From: Carya illinoinensis
Taxonomy: Eukaryota; Streptophyta; Magnoliopsida; Fagales; Juglandaceae
Direction of reading: 5' to 3'
DNA: 64,000 nt
Assembly (NCBI RefSeq): GCF_018687715.1
Contig: NC_056753.1
Coordinates: 26,206,501 to 26,270,500 of the forward strand
Shown: positions 51,211-61,002 of the stretch, piece after piece
Layout of the letters: each line of letters begins with the position of its first letter
Position numbering within the stretch: position 1 is the stretch's first letter
Notes under the pieces: generated by a model
The model's input: the letters and a program-made list of their open reading frames with translations, nothing else
The model's database searches: none
Told to the model about the DNA's origin: nothing
Translations under genes and position numbers: made by a program

Positions 51211-53165
51211 TGGACAAATCCTTCAGCCTTGATCCTTATCTGATAACTTCTCTTTATATATCGGTGATATTTTTATACTCACATTTGTTTTTGAATAAAA
51301 TGTTATTTAGAACATTGTATGCTCTATAGCATTGGAGACTTTTTTGTATGAAACTTTATTTGTAGCACTTCACCATACTATGTGGCATTTCACATATATA
51401 CTGAATGTATGAAGGGTACAAAAATTGTCTTGGATAGTTGGTTATCTCTCTCTTCTAGTTGAACTCATTTCTTTCTTCTGGTAAGGTGAATAACTTGATT
51501 CCCGATTATGGATTTATTTTTAATTTAATTGTCTCATTCATAGTTATTCTTATAGTATTTTTTATATTCTTGTTATTGTTAATTTCTCCTACTCTTTTTC
51601 TTTTTCTCTCTCTTCCTCTCCTTGTCCTACTCCTCTTTTCCTCATATTTTCCTCTTTTCCTCTTCTCGTACTCCTCATCTTACTCCTTCTCTTTTCATGC
51701 TCTCACCGTTCTCTTCGTCCTATTTCTCTCTTCCTCATCGTCTTCCTCTTCCTCTTCTTGTCCTCGTTCACTTCATCTTCTCTTCTACCTCCACATTTTT
51801 CTAAATGTACTATATTTGTAGTATATTTTTAGAGATCACTTTATTTTTGTTCAAATCTTATTCAAGTTTTTGTATTCTCTTTTCAATTCTCTCAAGTTTT
51901 TAATATAATAGCTACTAAAGTATGAGATTTGTAGAGGAGGCCCTAAACATCCCTACAACCTCAATTGGATTGGTGTACTGGCTAGTATTCGGTCTTGATC
52001 CTTATGTGACAAATGCTCTCTGTATATAGGTGATGTTTTTCTACTCACATCTTTTTTTTTTTAGTATAAAATTCAATTTACAACTTTGTATGCTATCTAG
52101 CATTTGAGATTTTATTTGAAGCACCTCACCCTCTTACGTGGCATTTCATATCTATTCTTGATGTATGAAGAACAAAAAAATTGTCTTGGGTAGTTACTTA
52201 TCTCTATCTTCTAGTTGAACGTACTTCTTTCTTCAGGTAAGGTAAATGACTTAATTGTCAATCACGCATTTAGTTTTTAATTTAATTGTCTCATTTATAG
52301 TTATTCCTATAGTATTTTGTTTATCCTTGTTATTGTTAATTTCTCATACTCTTCTCCTTCTCCGTCTTATCTTCCTCTTCTTGTCCTACTCCTCTTTTCC
52401 TCCTATATTTGTCCCATCCTCCCGCATATCTTCCTCTCCTCGTCCTACTCATCTCTTCCTTCTCACCATCCTCTCCGTCCTACAACTCTCTTCCTTGTTG
52501 TCTTCGATTTCTCGTCCTCGTTCATGTCCTCCTCTCTTCCAACTCCACCTTTTTCTATAAGTACTATATTTATAGTATATTTTTAAAGATCACTTTAATT
52601 CGGTCAGATGTGATTAGAATTTTAGTATTCTTTTTTCAATTCTCTCATGTTTTAAATATAATTGCAACCAAAGTTTGAGTTTTGTATTCCTTACGCGTCC
52701 CTGCAACCTCGATTGGATTGATGTGTTGGCTAACATTTGCCCTTGATCCTAATCCGATGAATGCTCTTCATATATGGGTGGTATATTTATACTCATATTT
52801 GTTTTTGAATAAAATGCTATTTAGAGCATTGTATGCTTTCTAGCATTTGAGACTTATTTTGTAAGAAATTTTATTTGCAACACTTCACTCTCCTACGTGG
52901 TGTTTTACATATATGCTAGATATATGAAGGGCAAAAAACTAGTCTTAGATAGTTGGTTATCTCTCTCTTCTACTTAAACTCACTTCTTTCTTCTAGTAAG
53001 GTGAATAACTTGATTATCGATTACGGATTTATTTTTTAATTTAATTGTCTCGTTCATGGTTATTCTTATAATATTTTTTATATTCTTGTTATTGTTAATT
53101 TCTCCTACTCTTTTCGTTCTCCCTTTTCTCTTCCTCTCCTCGTCCAACTCCTCCACTTTTCCTTC

Positions 53166-56100
53166 TAGATTAGTCTCTTATATTCTTATAAGATGAGAAG
53201 AGGAAGAGAGGAGTGAGAAGGAAAATAGTAGGAGAATTTAACAATATAACAAGAATATAAAATATACTATAGAAATAACCATAAACGAGACAACTAAATT
53301 AAAAAATAAATGCATAATCGCCAATCAAGTTATTAATCTTATCTGAAAATAAAAAAAGTGAGTTCAACTAGAAGATAGATATAACTAACTATCTAGGACA
53401 ATATATTGCCCTTCATATATCCAGCATAGATATAAAACGCCACACAAGTGCTGCAAATAAACAAAAAAGTCTCAAATGTTAGAGATCATACAAAGTTCTA
53501 AACAGCATTTTATACAAAAACAAATGTAAGTATAAAAATATCACATATATAGAGGGAGTGTTCGTCACATAAGGATCAAGGCCGAAAGTTAGCTAACACA
53601 ACAATCCAATCGAGGTGGTAGGGATGCTAAGGAAGAGAGGAGTAGCAAGTATAGGACAGTGAGGAAGATAGGAGTAGCAAGAAGAGGATGGTGAGAGGAG
53701 CAAGAGAGGAGGAGTAGGACGAGGAGAGGAAGAGATGGGGGAGAAGGAAAAGAGTATGAGAAATTATCAATAACAAGAATATAAAAAATACTATAGGAAT
53801 AACCATAAACCAGACAACTAAATTAAAAAATAAATCCATAATAAGCAATCAAGTTATCCATCTTACATAAAAAATAAGTAAGTTCAACTAAAAAAGAGAG
53901 ATAATGAACTACCCAGGACAATATAGTGCCCCTCATACATCCAGCATAGATATGAAACGCCACGTAAATGCTACAAATAAAATTTCATAAAAAAAGTCTC
54001 AAATGTCAGAGATCATACAAAGTAATAAATAGCATTTTATACCAAAAAAAAAAAAAAATTATTGAGTACAAGAATATCACTAATATACAGAGAGTGTTCA
54101 TCGTATAAGGATCAAGGCCAAAAGCTAGCTAATACACCAATCCAATCGTGATTGCAGGGATGCATAAGGCCTCTCAAGCTTCGGTTGCTACTCTATTAAA
54201 ATTCTAATCACATCTAACTAAAATAAAGTAATCTCTAAAAATAGGACATCTAGAAAAAGGTGAAGGAATGGAAGAGGACTTGAACGAGGATTAGAAGACA
54301 AAGATGAAGATGAAGAAGGTGAGAAAGTGAGGAGTAGGCGAGGAGAGAAAGAGAGGAGGGAGAAGGAGAGGAATATAGGAGGAAAAGAGTGGTAAGATGA
54401 CGAGAGGAAGATAGGACCGAGATGGAGAAGAGTATGAGAAATTAATAATAACGAGAATATAAAAAAAATTATAGAAATAACCATAAACAAGACAACTAAA
54501 TTAAAAAATAAATGCGTAATCGCCACATAACAACTGCAAATAAAATTTCATATAAAAAGTCTCAAATGTTTGAAATCATACAAAGTTTTAAATAGCATTT
54601 TATACATAAAAAATGTGAGTATAAAAATATAAGCTATATACAGAGAGCATTCGTCATATAGGGATCAAGGCCAAAGAGTAGCCAACACAGTAATATAATA
54701 AAGGTGGCAAGGATGGTGAGGAAGAGAAGAGGATGGTGAGAGCAGGAAGAGAGGATGAGAGTAGATTGAGGAGAGGAAGAGAGGAGGGAGGATAGGAGGA
54801 ATATAGGAAGAAAATAAGAGGAGTAGGACGACGAAAGGAATATAGAACGGAGAAGGAAAAGAGTATGAAAAATTTAAAATAAAAAGAATATAAAAATAAA
54901 TGCATAATCACATAAGAGAGAAAACTAACTATCCAGAACAATTTTTTTGCCCTTCATACATCCAATATAGATATAAAACATCACATAAGAGGGGAAGTAC
55001 TGCAAATAAAATTTCATCCAAAAAAGTCTTAAATGTTAGAGAGCATACAAAGTTGTAAATAACATTTTCTACAAAAAAAAAAAAAAAAAAGTGAGTATAA
55101 AAATATCACCCATAAAAAGAGGTCATTCGTCGCATAAGGATCAAAGTCGAAGACTAGCCAGTACAACAATCCAATTGAGGGTTGCATGGATGCGCAATGT
55201 CACCTCTACAAATCTGTTATTATATTAAAAGCATGATAGAATTGAAAAAAGATTACCAAAATTCTAATCACATTTGACAAAAAACAAAGTGTTTTCTAAA
55301 CACATAATATAAAGATAGTATATTTAGAAAAAGGTGGAGAAGAAAGAGAAGATGATGAGATGAGGACAAGAAGAGGAAGAGAAAAACAGTGAAGAAGAGA
55401 GGAGTACGACGATGAGGACAATGAGAGCAGTAAGAGGGGAGGTAAGATGAGCAATGAGGAGAAGATGAATATAGGAGAAAAAGATGAGGAGTAGGAAAAT
55501 GAGAGTAATAGAGGAGGGAGAAAGAGAAGAGTAAGAGAAATTAACAATAGGAATAATCTAAAAAATACTATAATAATAATCATAAATGAGACAACTAAAT
55601 TAAAACATAAATGCGAAGTCGGTAATCAAGTTATTCACTTTATCTAAAGAAAGAAGTTAGTTCAATTAGAAGAGAGAGATAACTAACTAAGGTGGACAAT
55701 TTTTTTGCCCTTCATACATCTAGCAGAGATATGAAATGCCATATAGAAGGGTGAAGTGTTGCAAATAAATATTCATAAAAATGAGTCTCAAATGTTAGAG
55801 TGCATACAAAGTTCTAAATAGCAATTTATACTAAAAAAATGTGAGTATAAAAATATCACATATATACGAAAAGCATTCGTCATATAAAGATCAAGACCGA
55901 AGGCTATCCAACACACCAATCCAATCGAGGTTGTAGAAATGCATAAGACATCCTCTACAAATCTCAAGCTTTGGTAGCTATTATATTAAAAACCTGAGAG
56001 TATTGAAAAATGAATATCAAAATTCTAAAAACATCTGACCAAAAAGAAAGTGATATCTAAATATACATTATAAAGATAGAAGATCAAGAAAATAATAATA

Positions 56101-58330
56101 ATAATAATAATAAAAGTGGATGAGGAAAAGAAGAGGACTACGAAGATGGTGAGGAAAAGAGGAATAGGAAGAAGAGGATGGTGAGAGTAGGAAGAGAGGA
56201 TGAGTAAGACAATGAATACATGAGATGAAGAGAGGATGGAGAAGGAGAGGAATTTAGGAGGAAGAGAGCAAGAGTAGACAAGGAAAGTAAGAGAGTAGGT
56301 AGAAGGATAAGAGTAGGAGAAATTAACAATAACAAGAATATAAAAAATACTGTAAGGATAACCATAAGTAATACAATTAAATTAAAAAATAAATACGTAA
56401 TCGGCAATCAAGTTATTCACCTTACCTTAAAAAAGAAATGGGTTCAACTAGAAGAGAGAGATAACTAACTATCTAGGACACTATATTGCCATTCATACAT
56501 CCAACTTAGATATGAAATGCCACGTAAGTGCAACAAATAAAATTTCATAAAAAAGGTCTCAAATGTTAGATATCATACAAAGATCTAAATAACATTTTAT
56601 ACAAAAACAAATGTGAACGAAGTGATCTCTAAAAATATATTATAAAGATAGTACATCTAGAAAAAAAGTTAGAGGAAGAGAAGAGGACGTGAACGAATAC
56701 GAGAAGACGAAGATGGAGACAATGAGGAAGAAATGAGTAGGACGAAGAGGAAGGTGAGAAATTAACAATAACATAAATATAAAAAATACTATAAGAATAA
56801 TCATAAACTAGACAACTAAATTACAAAAATAAATGTGTAATCGTCAATCAAGTTATTCACCTTACTTAAAGGAAGAAGAGTTTAACTTGAAGATAGAGAT
56901 AATTAACTATCAAGGACAATTTTTTTGCCCTTCCTACATCCAGCATAGATATGAAACGCCATAAAGTAGGGTGAACTGTGAAGTTAGACAGCACACAAAA
57001 CTGTATATAGCATTTAATACCAAAAAAAAAAAAGGTGAGTATAAAAATATCACCTATATACAAAAAGTATTCATCACATGAACGAGGACGAAAAGAGGAA
57101 GACGATGACAATGAGGAATAGATGAGTAGGACAAATAGGATGGGGAGCGCAGAAAGAGAGGAGGATTAGCAGTAGGAGAGGAAGAGAAGGGGAGGAGTAT
57201 AGGAATATAAGACAAAAAGAGGAGGAGTAGGATGGGGAGAGTAAGAGAGGAAGAAAGTAGTAAGTTAAATGAGCAAACAGAGATAACTAACTATATACAA
57301 AGAGCATTCGTTACATAAGGATCAACGCCGAAGGGTAGCTAATACACTAGGGCTGTACAGAAAACCGACAAACCGGCCGGAACCGATCAGACCGGCAGCC
57401 GCCGCACGGAACCGGCCGAAACCGTCAGAGAACCGGTCGGCCGGCAGTAGGATTTAAGCCAAACCGACGTCGGCCGGTTCGGTTTGCGGTTCGCCCAGGG
57501 AAAAACCGCTGAACCGGCCGACTATATTATTTATATATTTTTTTTAAATATTACTTATCTAAACGGCGCCGTTTCACTCATTTAAGTGGAACGGCGCCGT
57601 TTAAAGCCTGTGCATTAAAAACATCACTTATGGAACGGCGCCGTTTAACTTAAACTTAAGTGAAACGGCGTCGTTTTATGACTCAGTAGTTGAAAAAAAT
57701 AATAAAAGGAACGGTGCCGTTTAACCCTAGGGTTAACACAGCGCCCGTCCCCTTTCTCTTCTTCCCCGTTTCTCTTCTTCAACTTCTTTAACACATCCAT
57801 CAGACCGGCCGCCGCCCCCCTCCTCTCTCTCTCTCGCTTTCTCTCTCTCTCAAGGCACACGCAAGGCCAGCTCCGTCGCCCCCCTCCTCTCTCTCAGTCT
57901 CTCTCGCTTTCTCTCTCTCTCTCTCTCTCTCAAAAATCTCAATCACCGCGGCTTCATCGCCGTCTCTCGCTCTCTCTCCCTCAACAATCGACGACGCCGA
58001 CGAACCGACCGGAGTTATGCCGAGACCGAGGACGACGGTTTCCTCCCATTCTCCGGCCGGTTTTGGTCGAGATTTTCAATATTTTCACTCATCGGTGCGG
58101 TTTCGGTTTTTGTCCAAAACCGAAACCGATATGTCGGTTTTCACCCCTATAATACACTAATCCAATGAAGGTTGCAATGATGCCTAAGGCCCCTCTAGAA
58201 ATATTAAGCTTTTGTAACTATGATATAAAAAAACCCGTGAGAAATGAAAAGGAAAACCAAAGTTATAATCACATCTAGCAAAAAATAAACTAACCTTTTA
58301 AACCATACTATGCAGATAGTACATGAGGAG
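53166..58330 (-). repeat. Tandem satellite array, inverted part, about 8-9 units
   Basis: From about 53170 on, all landmarks appear as reverse complements and in reverse order (for example ccttcatacatcc, gagtataaaaatatcac, ccaatccaatcgagg and purine-rich AGGAG tracts). The turn-around lies in a pyrimidine tract at about 53160-53200. About eight units follow, several truncated. The last unit is split by the hAT element at 57348-58149 and fades at about 58330. Confidence 0.9.
57348..58149. mobile_element. hAT-type non-autonomous element, 802 bp
   Basis: TAATACAC is present directly outside both ends (57340-57347 and 58150-58157), a perfect 8-bp hAT target duplication. It falls inside the array landmark 'ctaatacactaatccaat', so the pre-insertion site is readable. 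Termini are TAGGGCTGTACAGAAAACCGACA at the left and, in reverse, TAGGGGTGAAAACCGACA at the right. Subterminal regions are packed with CCGG/ACCGG and GGTTCGG motifs. Five near-identical palindromes (ACGGCGCCGT type) lie at 57561-57722. The interior from about 57730 to 58060 is CT-rich with GC-rich bits, like a captured 5' UTR. No transposase is present. Confidence 0.85.
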
Positions 58331-58514
58331 GTGGGAAGAAGAACAAACGTCAATATAAATTTATCATCTTCCTGCGTACGTATAAAATTTGTACCAACAA
58401 ATCTTGGGCCTGCCCATGACAACTCGTGAGTTTTAATTTATATGCAGCATACAAATTCTTAATCGCCTGATTAGACTTTAGAAATTAGAACATAAAATTA
58501 CATGTAAAATGTTT

Positions 58515-58700
58515 TTAGAGGTTTTATAGTTATAAAAAGATCTTATAAAAATAAATTCACAAATTAGTTTATTTTTATATGATTCGTTAAATCTATTTTA
58601 TAATATAAGTGACTTTATAATCTAATATACCATATCAAACCATGTTAATTTATAAATTTATTTTTATAAAACCTCTTTATAACTGAAACAATTCTCAAAT
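58515..58700. mobile_element. Palindromic AT-rich MITE copy
   Basis: The arms gaggttttatagttataaa and tttataactgaaacaattct are inverse complements in outline. The inner arms atcttataaaaataaattca and aatttatttttataaaacct also pair. Same family as the copies near 12.6, 20.2 and 23.4 kb. Confidence 0.6.
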
Positions 58701-59143
58701 ATTTATGTACTCTCTCACTCCTTGATCTCTTTATACATTCCCTTGTATGAGTGGCTGAGTGTAGTCATTGGCTATGCAATATTGCACATTATTTTGTATT
58801 GCTTGTGATGGCAAATTGGAGTGGATGAAATCGTGAACTCAGATTCCATACCTATATATTCAAGATCTCAAAGTGAAGAAAAACCTCTACACGAAGTACG
58901 TAGATTCTACAATATTAAGTATACTACTTAAGGTGGATTTCTAGGACAATTTTAAATGCTTAATTAAGAGACTTTAACAAATTTCATTTGTTTGCCAATA
59001 TATAAGAAAATATTACAAAATAACAAGTAAAATTTTTATGAATAACATCTCTCTAAACAAGCAAATTATATATTCGGATATTCCCCTACCTTTTCCGTTC
59101 TCATTTAGGTAACAAATAACGATGATAAAAAGTTTGAGGTCAT

Positions 59144-59577
59144 ATTTAGATAGTGAAAATATTTTATTTCATCTCATATTATCATTATAATTTTTTTAAA
59201 TTTTCACACAAAATATTATAAACAATTTAACTTTTTCAAATCTCAAAACAATAATAATATTAAAAATAATATTTTAATAATATTTTATTTAACTTTTAAT
59301 TTTCATCTTAACTTATCTCATCTTAACTCACTATCTAAACGGCATCTGAGAAATAAGATCACACCAATAGGCCTATTTGGATTGACAAACACTTTCAACC
59401 CATCTCATCTTATCTCATTTCATTATTACAACTTTATCAATTTTTCACACAAAATATAATAAACAATTCAACTTTTTTAAATCTCAAAATAATAATAATA
59501 TTAAAAAATAATATTTTAACAATATTTTATTTAATTTTTAAATTTTATTTAAAACTATCTCATCTCACTATCTAAAT
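59144..59577. mobile_element. Two adjacent copies of a TTTAGATAGTGA-type MITE
   Basis: Copy one (59144-59340) starts TTTAGATAGTGA and ends TCACTATCTAAA. Copy two (59375-59577) starts TTTGGATTGACA and ends TCACTATCTAAAT. Both share CATCTCAT, TTTTCACACAAAATAT, AACAATTCAACTTTTTTAAA (or a variant), TCTCAAAACAATAATAATAT and AATATTTTATTTAA in the same order and orientation. About 35 bp separates them. Copy two is more diverged at its left end. Both are non-coding. Confidence 0.7.
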
Positions 59578-60400
59578 TATACCTAAAATAATAGTCGATC
59601 CCACCGTTCTCTTAAAAGTGGACTACAAAATTTGATCTGTTTAACTCAAAATGGTATTAAAAATAAAAAGTCACATGTCTATTAACTAATATTATTATTT
59701 TTTAAAATAAAAATCTAACAAAAATTGAATGGTAGTATCTAAAATACAAGTAAGCATGGGATATAATATAATTATTATATAGTAATGGTAGTATCAATAC
59801 CATACACTATGTGTTATTTATTATTTTTATTCAAATATAGATATTTACATATTAATATATACGTGTTTAAATAGAATAATAAAAATGATAAATCACGTAT
59901 TAATATATAATGTAAGAGATGATAAATAAAAATTTTCAATAGGATATAGTATAAGAGCGGTGCTACTCTGTCGCCTGAATAGCACTGCTCATTATTACCG
60001 TTTTTATATTTTAAATTTTGTTTTTTTTTTTACTTTTTAATATATTTAAATATTTTTAAAAAATAAAAAATATACCAATATACTTAAAATTAATTACTTA
60101 ATCATTATGTTAAAAAAAATTCAAGTGGTCAACTAGAGCAATAAATCTTAGACGGCATAATAGATTTTTTCTATAATATAATATTTTGGAGAAAAAAAAA
60201 AAAAAAAAAAAAACGCCAAGTTTTTACCGAAAGAGTGGGTAGGCCCAAAGAGAAGTTGAGCTTAGACGGGGAGCAAGCCCAGTAAATCCATGGGAGATAG
60301 ATAGTAGATACGATTATCTGATCCTAACCTTAGCTCCACGCGCTCTCTTCGCTCGTGCATGGTATATTCCTCCTTTAAATGGAAGAATCAATGAGTCGCG

Positions 60401-60802
60401 GTACGGCCGAGCTGTTAAAACAGATACCTACCTCGTTGAAGCCCGCTACGATCTTGCCACGTTACCGTCCAAGCCAGCGATTCATATGACCCTCCGACGT
60501 GGAATGATCAAGGCCGTTAATTAACAGTTCTGCTGCTCCTCGAATTCCCAGATTTGGAGGGAAAACAGAGGAAAGGAAAGTGTGTATATGTATGTACAGG
60601 GATACATAGACATTAAAAACGTGAAGGCCAGGATGGGAAAATATGGAAAAATAAATAATAATCAAGGTTTTGGTTTCTTCGACTGCCATAACAATCCAAA
60701 CCTTCATCTCTCTGCCTTCTTTCACCGGAGAGTGGCTTTACCGATCGGACATACCCAACGGTGAATTTCCGGTGAAGGTACTAAGATTCCTTCCGAAAAG
60801 AT
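60401..60802 (+). promoter_or_regulatory. Promoter and 5' UTR region of the PHD-finger gene
   Basis: The base composition rises towards 50% GC here, in contrast to the AT-rich DNA before it. A 5' UTR probably begins between about 60550 and 60700. I cannot fix the start site. Small open frames on both strands are unsupported. Confidence 0.4.
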
Positions 60803-61002
60803 GTAAGTTCTCCTGAATCTTTTCTTTTATCTGAGGGTGAGATTTTGATTGTCGCCAAACGGATTATCAGCATTCGGATTCTTTTTCTTCAGATCTGACT
60901 GATTTGGTTTGAGAGAGAACTAGGGTTTCAATTGATTTACTTGGTATCAATTTGAAGGTAGATTTTTGGATTTAGAACCTTTATTTTGTGTATTGGATGT
61001 AG
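60803..61002 (+). other. Probable intron in the 5' UTR
   Basis: AT followed by GTAAGTT at 60803 is a strong donor-like site. TTGGATGTAG ending at 61002 is acceptor-like, and the ATG of the PHD gene follows immediately. The T-rich stretch between them fits an intron. Leader introns directly before the start codon are common in plant genes. Confidence 0.5.

Larger units (their letters stand above)
40890..53165 (+). repeat. Tandem satellite array, forward part, about 18 units of about 0.7 kb
   Basis: About 18 head-to-tail units recur with a mean spacing near 710 bp. The landmark order is: GGTAAGGTGAATAACTTGAT; ATTTATTTTTTAATTTAGTT; GGTTATTCCTATAGTATTTT; a 100-300-bp CT-rich tract; CTAGATGTACTATTTTTATA; GGTTTTTAATATAATAG; AACCTCGATTGGATTGGTGT; CTTGATCCTTATGCGACGAA; GATATTTTTATACTCACATT; TTTGCAGCACTTCACCC; ATGAAGGGCAAAAA. 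Several units are internally deleted. Many Ser/Leu/Pro-rich open frames come from the pyrimidine tract in all forward frames; their lack of conserved frame between units argues against coding. Confidence 0.92.
58331..60400. other. AT-rich intergenic stretch with MITEs
   Basis: Holds a palindromic MITE (about 58515-58700), two adjacent copies of another MITE (59144-59340 and 59375-59577), an A/T-rich block at 59950-60165 that resembles the Mutator-like MITE interiors, and a poly-A run (about 60194-60213). No gene is recognisable. Confidence 0.6.

Noticed and set aside
40966..53165. Many 60-180-codon Ser/Leu/Pro-rich open frames in the array
   Set aside because: They arise wherever the pyrimidine tract lacks stops, often in two or three frames at once, and the frame is not conserved between units.
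59950..60165. A/T-rich block with GAGCGGTGCTACTC at one end
   Set aside because: One terminus fits the Mutator-like MITE family, but the opposite terminus and duplication could not be found.
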